In this document: in pieces, positions 10,901 through 19,050 of the stretch | How the letters are laid out: every line of letters begins with the position of its first letter | How positions within the stretch are numbered: the first letter of the stretch is position 1 | Notes under the pieces: model-generated | Told to the model about the DNA's origin: nothing | Databases searched by the model: none | Seen by the model: the letters and a program-made list of their open reading frames with translations, nothing else | Assembly (NCBI RefSeq): GCF_001870435.1 | Contig: NZ_MDDR01000020.1 | Location: 62,001-126,000, forward strand | Source: Pseudomonas costantinii | GTDB lineage: Bacteria; Pseudomonadota; Gammaproteobacteria; Pseudomonadales; Pseudomonadaceae | Direction: 5' to 3' | DNA: 64,000 bases | Position numbers and translations under genes: made by a program

Positions 10901-12801
10901 TCGTTGAGCTGCTGGATATCCAGGTTCAGGCCTTCGGCAGCCGTGAACGCGAAGTCATGGATCCAGAACTCGCGGCCATTGGCGTGACGCAGGCGGTACG
11001 GGAATTCACCCAGCACACGCAGGCCAAGGTTTTCCAAAATCGGCAGCACGTCCGACAGCGCCAGCGGGGTATCGGCGTGATAGAGCTTGCAATGCAGCTC
11101 ACGCTGGCCGGAGACCTGACCCAGTGGCTGATAGAAGCTCATGACCAGTGGGTTGGCTTCGGTGAGGCTGTTCAGGTGCTGCATGTCGACCACAGCCGAA
11201 TGCGCCGCGAAACGCTCGCGGTAGCCCGCGGGGAAGCCTTTCGGGAAGTCCGCCAGCACGTTGGTGCCGTGGGCTTCGCCGAAGCTTTCCACGACCAGGC
11301 TTGCGTAGTCGTCCTGCCAGCTGCGACAGGCCTGCACCACTTCTTTTTCCAGTTGCAGCGGGTCGATGTCCAGGCGATTCTTCGGGTCGACCCGCAGAAT
11401 CAGTTGCACACGGGCCAACACGGATTCGGAGAAGAAGGTCCAGAATTCGCAGTCCGAGGCCTTCAGGCGATCCATCAGCACTTGCTGGATTTTCTGACGC
11501 ACTTCGGTGGAATAGATGTCGCGCGGTACGTAAGCCAGGCAGTAGCAGAAACGACCATAGGGGTCTTTGCGCAGGAACACGCGGATCTTGTTGCGCTCCT
11601 GGATTTGCACGATCGACATCACCGTGCTGAACAGCTCATCCACCGGGGTCTGGAACAGGTCGTCACGCGGCAGCACTTCAACCACTTGAGCAAGCTCTTT
11701 GCCCAGGTGAGCCTTGGCCTGGAAACCCGAACGGCGTTCGATTTCCGCAACCTTGCGACGGATGTAAGGAATCACCCGCACGCTTTCGCCGTACACCGAA
11801 GAGGTGTAGAGGCCCATGAAGCGGTGTTCCTTGATGACCTTGCCGTCGGCGCTGATCTCACGGATCGACACGTAGTCAGGGTAAGCCGGACGGTGTACGC
11901 GGCTTGGGTGCGCGGCCTTGGCGAACGACAGCACGCTCGGTTCACGCAGGTAGGCCACGGCGTAGTCTTCGATGCGCGTGTCTTCGGCAGTGAGGCCGGC
12001 ACGCAGCAACTTGGTCAGGCCGAGGAACGAATTGGCGTCATATTCGATATGACCGCCATCCGCCTCGTCACGTACCACAAATTCTTCATAGCCGAGGAAG
12101 GTGAAGTGGTTGCCCACCAGCCATTCCAGGAAGCTTTTGATCTCAGCCTTTTCTTCGCCGTCGATAGCGAACTGGCTGGCATCGATTCCGGCCAACAGGT
12201 CCTGGACCTTGGCTTTCATCGGTTCGAAATCGGCCACGGCCACACGGACCTCGCCCAGTACCTGCTCAAGCTCTTTGCTCAGCACGTTCAGTTCGGCGGC
12301 GTTGGCACAGCGGTCGATTTCCAGGTACATCAGCGATTCTTGCTGGATGCCTTCGCCCTGGGTGCCTTTTGGCAGAATTTCCAGCAGCTCGCCTTTCTTG
12401 CCACGACGCACACTGAGTACGGTGGTTTGCAGGGTGTGGATGCTGTAGCCACGGCGGTTCAGTTCGGTACGTACCGAGTCCACCAAAAATGGCAGGTCGT
12501 GGTGCAGCACTTCGACCGCGGTGTGGGTCGACTGCCAGCCATGGCGTTCGTAATCGGGGTTGTAGACCCGCACTTGCGGTTGGGTGTGATCAAAGCGCTC
12601 AAGCAGGCGCCAGGCAGACAGGGTGCAACCGGCCAGGTCGGAAAGGCGACGCTGGGTCAGTTCGTCCAGGGAAATGATGCCGAAAAATTGTTCAGCGAAC
12701 AGCGCCACTTGTGGCAGTGCCTGTTCACTGATGTGCTGCGCCAGTGCCGCTTGCAGTTGATGCTGGAAGTCGGCCTTGCTGGCTGCGGTGAAGAACGCCA
12801 T
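7933..12801 (-). CDS. gdhB: NAD-specific glutamate dehydrogenase, 180-kDa type
   Basis: The 1622-aa protein has the full length of the large L180 class of NAD-GDHs found in Pseudomonas and other proteobacteria. The N-terminal third (about 1-700) is the regulatory region with ACT-like segments. The catalytic core lies around residues 700-1250, with '[14 protein letters not shown]', the 'VPVGAKGGF' lysine segment, the Rossmann-like '[17 protein letters not shown]', and '[41 protein letters not shown]'. It deaminates glutamate to 2-oxoglutarate and serves glutamate/arginine catabolism; in P. aeruginosa this class is allosterically controlled and ArgR-regulated. It is a single gene with its own terminator. 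A long open frame on the opposite strand is only a codon-bias shadow. Confidence 0.96.
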   Translation of the reverse strand: [1622 protein letters not shown]

Positions 12802-13292
12802 CTGTGGTACTCCGCTTGGGCTTGTTATTGATGGAAGCGTCGCGTGTTATCCCCTTGCGGGGAGACCGTCAGCTCTGTTCGCTGGTAATGATAGAAGCAC
12901 CATAAACGAATCAGGATGACAGGTGGGTGAAGCTGGACAAGACAGTCAGGTCACATACAACTTCCATAAGATGCACACCATGCCAGGTGACGGTACGACG
13001 GGCAGGTCAGGCGCCTGGCTCATGCACATCCGTTGCGCAGCTTAACGAGTGTAGGAAGTCAGCTGCTTGCGACGCTGCGACATATTCGGTCATCGGTACG
13101 CAAGCTGTGGGTTGCGACTTGGGTAACCCGGATTTTTCGAAAGAAAAATCGACTATTTTCGCGTCCGCGAGTACCGAAAATGACTGATACAGCCCGTCAG
13201 GTCATGCACTGGGTCTGACACAGGATGCAGCACAAAATTCGCCGCAATGGCACAATTGCCCGCATTACGCCCTACCCCAGACAGGATTCCCC
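12802..13292. other. 491-bp intergenic region with AT-rich hairpins; no convincing gene
   Basis: This divergent spacer lies between the glutamate dehydrogenase start and the 117-aa gene and must hold both promoters. A perfect 8-bp stem with a GAAA loop lies at 13131-13150 (GATTTTTC/GAAAAATC). It is followed at about 13155-13181 by a second dyad whose outer arms are ATTTTCG and CGAAAAT. Short open frames here have no ribosome-binding site and a composition unlike coding sequence. A small RNA cannot be excluded. Confidence 0.4.
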
Positions 13293-13646
13293 ATGCTGCA
13301 ACTGCAAACCGACGCCCTGATGGTCACCCCGTGCGACGACGAAGAAGACAACATGGCCATGCTTTGCTGCCACGGCAAGGGCGGTGAGATGTTTATGCTG
13401 ACCCGCTACCCGGATGAAGACGAGGTTGAACTGACCTGGGATTACGAGCCGTCGACCCTGGATGGGCTGAAGGTCACCCTGAGCGACACGACCCTGTTGG
13501 TGGAGCTGGCTGCCGGGGATGCGGATGCGCTGGGCGGCAAGGATCAATTGCAGATCACCCACGCCACCGCTGCCTCGGATTTGGCTGAAGTAGAAGAAAC
13601 CTTGCAGAACATTCTCAAAGGGACAGGTACGTTCACTCGGATATAG
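13293..13646 (+). CDS. Conserved hypothetical protein (acidic, 117 aa)
   Basis: This small acidic protein has no signal peptide or membrane segment. It contains 'DDEEDNMAMLCCHGKGGEMFMLTRYPDEDEVELTWDYE' split over two beta-prone stretches, and a CC pair. I recognise it only as the sort of short hypothetical found in many Pseudomonas genomes. AGGA lies ahead of the ATG. It is separate from the Bat operon, about 200 bp away, and divergent from glutamate dehydrogenase. Confidence 0.75.
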   Translation: MLQLQTDALMVTPCDDEEDNMAMLCCHGKGGEMFMLTRYPDEDEVELTWDYEPSTLDGLKVTLSDTTLLVELAAGDADALGGKDQLQITHATAASDLAEVEETLQNILKGTGTFTRI

Positions 13647-13844
13647 GGCCATTTCCTGTGCTAAGCGGACTTATTGTGGTCCGCGGGCTTGCCCCGCTCG
13701 CCACAAACACAGTTTTCCTACAAGTTTTCCTAAAAATACCCCCTGGGCCGTTAGTCGCCACCCCCCGCGATGCATTAAAGTAAGCCTCCCAAGCCCGGCG
13801 TTTTTTCTCGACGCACAGGCTCACCTCTCCAGGAACCGTCATCG

Positions 13845-14804
13845 ATGGAACATCGTGAAGCGCTGCTCGCGCTGCGAACCTTTCTTTCTACGCAGATTCT
13901 CGGCCAGGAAAAACTCATCGATCGCCTGCTGATCGCCTTGCTTGCCGACGGCCATATGCTGGTAGAAGGCGCGCCGGGCCTGGCCAAGACCAAGGCCATC
14001 AAAGAGTTGGCCGAAGGCATCGAAGCGCAGTTCCATCGTATCCAGTTCACCCCCGACTTGTTGCCCGCCGACATCACCGGCACCGAAATCTATCGCCCGG
14101 AAACCGGCAGCTTCGTGTTCCAACAGGGGCCGATTTTCCACAACCTGGTGCTGGCGGACGAAATCAACCGCGCCCCGGCCAAGGTGCAGTCGGCGTTGCT
14201 GGAAGCCATGGCCGAGCGCCAGGTCAGCGTTGGGCGTAGCACTTACGACCTGTCGCCGCTGTTTCTGGTGATGGCCACGCAAAACCCCATCGAGCAGGAA
14301 GGCACCTACCCGCTGCCCGAAGCTCAGCTCGACCGTTTCCTGATGCACGTCAAGATCGGTTTCCCGGACGCCGCCGTCGAACGCCGCATCCTGCAACAAG
14401 CCCGAGGCGAAGCCCTCAATGGCGAAACCAAGCCCGAGCGCCGGGTCAGCCAGCAAGCGATCTTTGCTGCGCGTAAAGAAATCCTCGGTTTGTACATGGC
14501 CGACGCCGTAGAGGAATACCTGGTGCAACTGGTCATGGCCACACGCACCCCGGCCAAATTCGACCCGGAAATGGCCGAGTGGATCGCCTACGGCGCCAGC
14601 CCCCGTGGCTCCATCGCCCTCGACCGCTGCGCCCGCGCCCACGCGTGGCTGGCCGGTCGCGACTTCGTCAGCCCGGAAGATATCCAGGCAGTGCTGTTCG
14701 ACGTGCTGCGCCACCGCATCATTCTGTCGTTTGAGGCCGAAGCGGCCGGCATTGACCAGGACCGCGTGGTGCAACGCATTCTCGACGTCGTTGCCGTCGC
14801 TTGA
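13845..14804 (+). CDS. MoxR family AAA+ ATPase
   Basis: The 319-aa protein has the MoxR AAA_3 core: Walker A 'EGAPGLAKT' at about 42-50, Walker B 'LVLADEINRAPAK' near 102-114, sensor-like 'VMATQNPIEQEGTYPLPEAQLDRF', and the C-terminal lid domain. MoxR ATPases act as chaperones with von Willebrand factor A proteins, helping metal insertion or complex assembly. It is the first gene of a tight six-gene set (DUF58, DUF4381, BatA, BatB/C, BatD) with overlapping stops and starts, so it should power that envelope complex. Confidence 0.95.
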   Translation: MEHREALLALRTFLSTQILGQEKLIDRLLIALLADGHMLVEGAPGLAKTKAIKELAEGIEAQFHRIQFTPDLLPADITGTEIYRPETGSFVFQQGPIFHNLVLADEINRAPAKVQSALLEAMAERQVSVGRSTYDLSPLFLVMATQNPIEQEGTYPLPEAQLDRFLMHVKIGFPDAAVERRILQQARGEALNGETKPERRVSQQAIFAARKEILGLYMADAVEEYLVQLVMATRTPAKFDPEMAEWIAYGASPRGSIALDRCARAHAWLAGRDFVSPEDIQAVLFDVLRHRIILSFEAEAAGIDQDRVVQRILDVVAVA

Positions 14805-14809
14805 AACCC

Positions 14810-15742
14810 ATGAACGCAAGCGATGGAATCCGCGTCACGCTCAGCGAACTGATTGAGATGCGTCACCGCGTGCGCGAAGTGCAGCTGTTTTCCACGCCAA
14901 GCCAGCGCAGCCCACTGATCGGCCTGCACCATTCCAAGCTGCGCGGGCGGGGTGTGGATTTCGACCAGGTGCGCGTGTACCAGGCCGGAGACGATGTGCG
15001 CACCATCGACTGGCGTGTGACGGCGCGCACTCAAGAGCCGCACACCAAGCTGTTCCATGAAGAACGCGAACGCCCGATCTTCATCATGGTTGAACAAAGC
15101 TGCCGGCTGTTTTTCGGCTCGGGGCAGATGTTCAAATCGGTGCTCGCCGCCCAAGCGGCCAGCCTGATCGGCTGGGCCGCGCTGGGGCATAACGACCGCG
15201 TCGGTGGGCTGGTGTTCGGCGACAGCGAGCACTACGAAATCAAACCCCGACGCAGCAAGCAAAGCCTGCTGCAATTGCTTAACCGCCTGGTGCGGGTCAA
15301 CCAGAGCCTGAACACCGAAAGCCGCCCTGAAGCCGACGCTTTGGGCATGGCCCTGCGCCGAGGCCGCGAAGTACTGCGCCCGGGCAGCCTGGTAATCGTG
15401 ATCTGCGATGAACGCGCCCTCACTGAAGGTGCCGAGCAACAGCTGAGCCTGCTGTCGCGCCATTGCGACTTGCTGCTGTTGCCGATCTCCGACCCGCTGG
15501 ACCACGCCCTGCCCGCCGCCGGGTTGCTGCGTTTTGCCGAACGCGGTGCGCAACTGGAATTGGATACGCTGAATTTCGATCTGCGCCAAGCCTACAAGGC
15601 TCAGGCTGAGGCGCGCATTGCCCGCTGGGAACTGCTCGCACAAAAACTGCGGATTCTGCTGATGCCATTGAGCACTCAAAGCGAAATGGTCGAGCAACTG
15701 CGCGAATACCTCAACCCGCAACGCCCGGTTAAAAAGCAATGA
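14810..15742 (+). CDS. DUF58 domain-containing protein
   Basis: This is a roughly 310-aa cytoplasmic protein carrying the DUF58 hallmark 'DVRTIDWRVTARTQEPHTKLFHEERERP' at about residues 60-90. A VWA-like fold follows, with a degenerate metal site ('FIMVEQSCRLFF'). ATG at 14810 is chosen; a TTG at 14801 overlapping the moxR stop is an alternative, and neither has a clear ribosome-binding site. DUF58 proteins almost always sit beside moxR and are thought to be its VWA-like partners. The stop overlaps the next start as ATGA. Confidence 0.9.
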   Translation: MNASDGIRVTLSELIEMRHRVREVQLFSTPSQRSPLIGLHHSKLRGRGVDFDQVRVYQAGDDVRTIDWRVTARTQEPHTKLFHEERERPIFIMVEQSCRLFFGSGQMFKSVLAAQAASLIGWAALGHNDRVGGLVFGDSEHYEIKPRRSKQSLLQLLNRLVRVNQSLNTESRPEADALGMALRRGREVLRPGSLVIVICDERALTEGAEQQLSLLSRHCDLLLLPISDPLDHALPAAGLLRFAERGAQLELDTLNFDLRQAYKAQAEARIARWELLAQKLRILLMPLSTQSEMVEQLREYLNPQRPVKKQ

Positions 15743-16233
15743 GCAGCCTGGACCAACTGCAACCACTGATCGCCCCGCCGGCCATTGGTTTCTGGCCGCC
15801 TGCGCCGGGCTGGTGGCTATTGCTGTTGGTGATTCCGCTGGTCGGTTGGGGAATTTGGTCGCTGCGCCGCTTCCTGCCCAAACGACAACCTGTGGCCCGC
15901 GCCGAACAGCCGCTGGACCCGCTGCGCATCGCCGCCCTCGCAGAACTGGCCCTGATGCCCAAACCTTACGATGGCGCGCCCGCCGGTGCCTGGCTGCAAC
16001 AGCTCAATGGCCTGCTCAAGCGCCTGTGCCGCAACGACTACCCCTACAGCCAGAGCCACACCCTCAACGGGCGCAAATGGCTGGCGTTCCTCGACAACCG
16101 TTGCCCTGCCGCCGGCCTGACCCGCTGGATGGTGCTGGTGGAAGGCGCCTACAAGCCCGAATGCAAGCTCGACGACAAAGCCATTGCCGGGCTGACCCAA
16201 GCCGTCGACACCTGGATTCGCAAACATGTTTGA
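15739..16233 (+). CDS. DUF4381 domain-containing membrane protein
   Basis: This 164-aa protein has one N-terminal transmembrane helix (about residues 18-38, 'GWWLLLLVIPLVGWGIWSL') and a soluble C-terminal part with 'NGLLKRLCRNDYP' and 'LNGRKWLAFLD'. Those features fit DUF4381, a regular member of proteobacterial moxR-bat operons. It overlaps the DUF58 gene by 4 bp (ATGA) and the BatA gene by 8 bp, which implies translational coupling. No enzymatic role is known for the family. Confidence 0.9.
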   Translation: MSSLDQLQPLIAPPAIGFWPPAPGWWLLLLVIPLVGWGIWSLRRFLPKRQPVARAEQPLDPLRIAALAELALMPKPYDGAPAGAWLQQLNGLLKRLCRNDYPYSQSHTLNGRKWLAFLDNRCPAAGLTRWMVLVEGAYKPECKLDDKAIAGLTQAVDTWIRKHV

Positions 16234-17314
16234 GTTCGCCTGGCCGTGGATCTTCGCCCTGTTGCCATTGCCCTGGTTGATGCGGTTCATCCTGCCGGTG
16301 GCCGACAGCGGCGAGCCCGCGTTGAAAGTCAGCTACCTCGCCGACCTCGAGAGCCTGGCACGCCGCCGAGCGCGCGCCAACCTGCCGGGCTGGCGCCAAC
16401 AAGCACCTTTCGTGGTGCTATGGCTGCTGCTGTTGACCGCTGCCGCACGCCCCGAATGGCTCGGCGAACCCCTGCCGATTGCCGCCAGTGGCCGCGATTT
16501 GCTGGTGGCGGTGGACGTGTCCGGTTCCATGGAGTTTCCCGACATGCACTGGCAGGACGATGACGTCAGCCGCCTGAGCCTGGTGCAACACTTGCTCGGG
16601 GACTTCCTTGAAAGCCGTGAAGGTGACCGCGTGGGCCTGATCCTGTTCGGCAGCCAGGCCTACCTGCAAGCACCGTTGACCTTCGACCGACGCACCGTGC
16701 GCACCTGGCTGGATGAAGCGCGCATCGGCATCGCCGGCAAGAACACCGCCATCGGCGATGCAATCGGCCTGGCACTCAAACGCCTGCGCCAACGCCCGGC
16801 GCAAAGCCGCGTGCTGATTTTGGTCACCGACGGCGCCAACAACGCGGGCCAGATCGACCCGCTGACCGCCGCGCGCCTGGCTGCCGAAGAAGGCGTGAAA
16901 ATTTACCCGATCGGTATCGGTGCCGACCCCGAACAAACCGGTTCTTTGGGTATTCTCGGCGTCAACCCGAGCCTGGACCTCGACGAGCCGGCGCTCAAGG
17001 CCATCGCCGACGCCACCGGTGGGCGCTACTTCCGCGCCCGCGACGGTAACGAGTTGCAAAAAATCAAGAAAACCCTCGACCAGCTTGAGCCCGTGGCGCA
17101 ACAGCCGACCCAGGCCCGCCCGGCCCAGGCGCTGTACAGCGGACCGCTGGCGTTGGCGCTGATCCTGAGCATGTTGCTGGTGATTCAAGAACGCTGGCCC
17201 AACAACGCGCTGCAACGTGCGTTCAACAAGCTGTCGACCAAGAGCCTGTTCCTGCAACAGCACCCCGAATGGCACCAACGCCTCAAACGCCTGCGTTTGC
17301 GGAGGCGTCGATGA
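16226..17314 (+). CDS. batA: VWA domain-containing protein, BatA-like
   Basis: The 362-aa protein has two N-terminal hydrophobic segments, a VWA domain (about residues 90-285) and a C-terminal transmembrane helix near 310-330. The MIDAS is intact: D97-V-S-G-S101 and a later 'VTDGANN'. BatA proteins are inner-membrane VWA proteins of the Bacteroides-aerotolerance type and are thought to form a periplasmic complex with BatB/C/D driven by MoxR. It overlaps both neighbours. Its intact metal site contrasts with the degenerate one in the next gene. Confidence 0.92.
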   Translation: MFEFAWPWIFALLPLPWLMRFILPVADSGEPALKVSYLADLESLARRRARANLPGWRQQAPFVVLWLLLLTAAARPEWLGEPLPIAASGRDLLVAVDVSGSMEFPDMHWQDDDVSRLSLVQHLLGDFLESREGDRVGLILFGSQAYLQAPLTFDRRTVRTWLDEARIGIAGKNTAIGDAIGLALKRLRQRPAQSRVLILVTDGANNAGQIDPLTAARLAAEEGVKIYPIGIGADPEQTGSLGILGVNPSLDLDEPALKAIADATGGRYFRARDGNELQKIKKTLDQLEPVAQQPTQARPAQALYSGPLALALILSMLLVIQERWPNNALQRAFNKLSTKSLFLQQHPEWHQRLKRLRLRRRR

Positions 17315-19050
17315 TCGACCTGTGGCCGCATTGGTTCCGTCCCTGGTGGCTGTTGCTGTTGCCGCTGCTCGGCTGGCTGCTGTGGCAGTTATGGCACCGG
17401 CAAAAGCGCGCCGGGCGTTGGCAGATGATCCTGCCGCCGGCCTTTCATGCGGTGCTGCTCAGTGGGGGCAACGGGCGCGAGAGTAAATCGCCGTGGGTGG
17501 TGCTCGGCATCGCCTGGTTGCTGGCGCTATTGGCGTTGCTCGGCCCCAGTTGGCAAAGAGTTGAACAGTCCAGCCAGAAACCCTCTGACCCGTTGGTGGT
17601 GCTGCTGGAACTGACCCCGGAAATGCTCGCCACCGACAGCCCGCCCAACCGTCTGGAGCAAGCACGACGCAAGCTCTATGACTTGCTGCAAGCGCGAGAC
17701 AATGCGCCGACCGCCATCATTGTGTATGCAGGCAGTGCCCACACCCTGGTGCCGCTGTCGGATGACCTGGCCACCAGTCGTAACCTGCTGGAGGCTCTGC
17801 GCCCCTCGATCATGCCCGAACCCGGCCATCGCGCCGATCTGGCGGTAGATAAAGCCCTGGGCTTGCTCAAACAAGGTGGCCTCGGCCAGGGGCGCCTGTT
17901 GCTGGTCGGTTCCTCACTGTCGAAACAGGAGCGCCAAGGCATTCGCCTGCTGCTGGACGCGGCCCAGGCCCCGAGCTTATCGATCCTCGGCATCGGCAGC
18001 CGCGAAGGCACGCCGGTGACCCAGGAAAGCGGCGAGTTCCTCAAGGATGACCAGGGCGCAATCCTGGTGCCGCGCCTCGACAGCCCGACCCTCAAGGCCT
18101 TCGCCAGCGAAATGGGGGGCCGCTACCGCGCCGCCCGCCTGGATGACAAAGACCTGCGCCAACTCGGCCTGCTCGACGGCCCGCAAACCCTGCGCAACGA
18201 CGGCCAACTGCTGCACCTGGACACCTGGGCCGACCAAGGCTACTGGTTGCTCCTGCCGCTGTTACTGCTCGCCGCCTGCGCCGGGCGCCGGGGCTGGCTG
18301 TTCTGCCTGCCCCTGCTGCTGTTGGGCGCGCCGCAACCCAGCTATGCCTTTGAACTCCAGGACCTGTGGTTGCGCCCCGACCAGCAAGGCCAATACCTGC
18401 TCAAACAAAAGCGCCCGGCCGAAGCGGCTGAGCGCTTCGAAGATTCGCAATGGCAAGGCGTGGCGCTGTACGAAGCCGGCAACTATGCCGAGGCCATCAA
18501 GCGGTTTGCCGAGGGCAGCGACGCCTATTCCCACTACAATCGCGGTAACGCCTTGGCCAAGGCCGGTGAACTGGACGCCGCTGTGGACGCCTACGAACAG
18601 GCCCTGGAAGCTCAGCCCGACCTGCAACCGGCCTTGAAAAACAAGGCGCTGGTGGAAAAGTTGATACAGGAACAAGCGCAACCCGAGCCCGCCAAGCCGG
18701 CCAAAAACGAAGATGACGAAACCACCCAACCCGGCCAAACTGCGCAACCGGGTGCCAGTGGGCAAAGCAACACAGGCGGCGAACCGTCCGCCCAAGGCCA
18801 GGGCGAAGCCGCCGCCGGCGAAACCCAGGCCGGTGCCACGCAGCAAGCGGGCGGTAACGAAGTGCCGGGCAGCGAGTTGGGGGATGAGCAAACCACTACC
18901 CCGCCCCTGCGCCCCGCCGACGCCAGCCTAGACGGCGAACACCGCCAGGCCCTGGAGCAATGGCTGCGGGAGATCCCGGACAACCCCGGTGAGCTGCTGC
19001 GCCGTAAATTCTGGTACGAACAGCAACAACATCAGGACAAGACTCGATGA
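17311..19050 (+). CDS. batB: VWA and TPR domain protein, BatB/BatC fusion
   Basis: ATG at 17311 is chosen because GGAGG lies just upstream (17301) and the start overlaps the batA stop as ATGA; this gives 579 aa. Two N-terminal membrane segments precede a VWA domain (about 90-290). A further hydrophobic pair follows near 310-345, then TPR repeats (about 385-460). The tail is Gln/Ala/Gly-rich with 'TQPGQTAQPGASGQSNTGG'. The MIDAS is degenerate, E100-L-T-P-E104 instead of DxSxS, so metal binding is doubtful. The TPR half matches stand-alone BatC proteins, which makes this a natural fusion. Confidence 0.9.
   Translation: MIDLWPHWFRPWWLLLLPLLGWLLWQLWHRQKRAGRWQMILPPAFHAVLLSGGNGRESKSPWVVLGIAWLLALLALLGPSWQRVEQSSQKPSDPLVVLLELTPEMLATDSPPNRLEQARRKLYDLLQARDNAPTAIIVYAGSAHTLVPLSDDLATSRNLLEALRPSIMPEPGHRADLAVDKALGLLKQGGLGQGRLLLVGSSLSKQERQGIRLLLDAAQAPSLSILGIGSREGTPVTQESGEFLKDDQGAILVPRLDSPTLKAFASEMGGRYRAARLDDKDLRQLGLLDGPQTLRNDGQLLHLDTWADQGYWLLLPLLLLAACAGRRGWLFCLPLLLLGAPQPSYAFELQDLWLRPDQQGQYLLKQKRPAEAAERFEDSQWQGVALYEAGNYAEAIKRFAEGSDAYSHYNRGNALAKAGELDAAVDAYEQALEAQPDLQPALKNKALVEKLIQEQAQPEPAKPAKNEDDETTQPGQTAQPGASGQSNTGGEPSAQGQGEAAAGETQAGATQQAGGNEVPGSELGDEQTTTPPLRPADASLDGEHRQALEQWLREIPDNPGELLRRKFWYEQQQHQDKTR

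Noticed and set aside
7855..12831. A 1658-codon open frame on the plus strand opposite glutamate dehydrogenase
   Set aside because: It is the antisense shadow of a GC-rich gene with strong third-position bias. The minus-strand protein has clear motifs along its whole length, whereas this one is a string of H/Q/V/G-rich residues without any recognisable domain.
12927..13218. Short plus-strand frames upstream of the 117-aa gene
   Set aside because: No ribosome-binding site, unusual composition, and two frames compete over the same bases; more likely promoter DNA.
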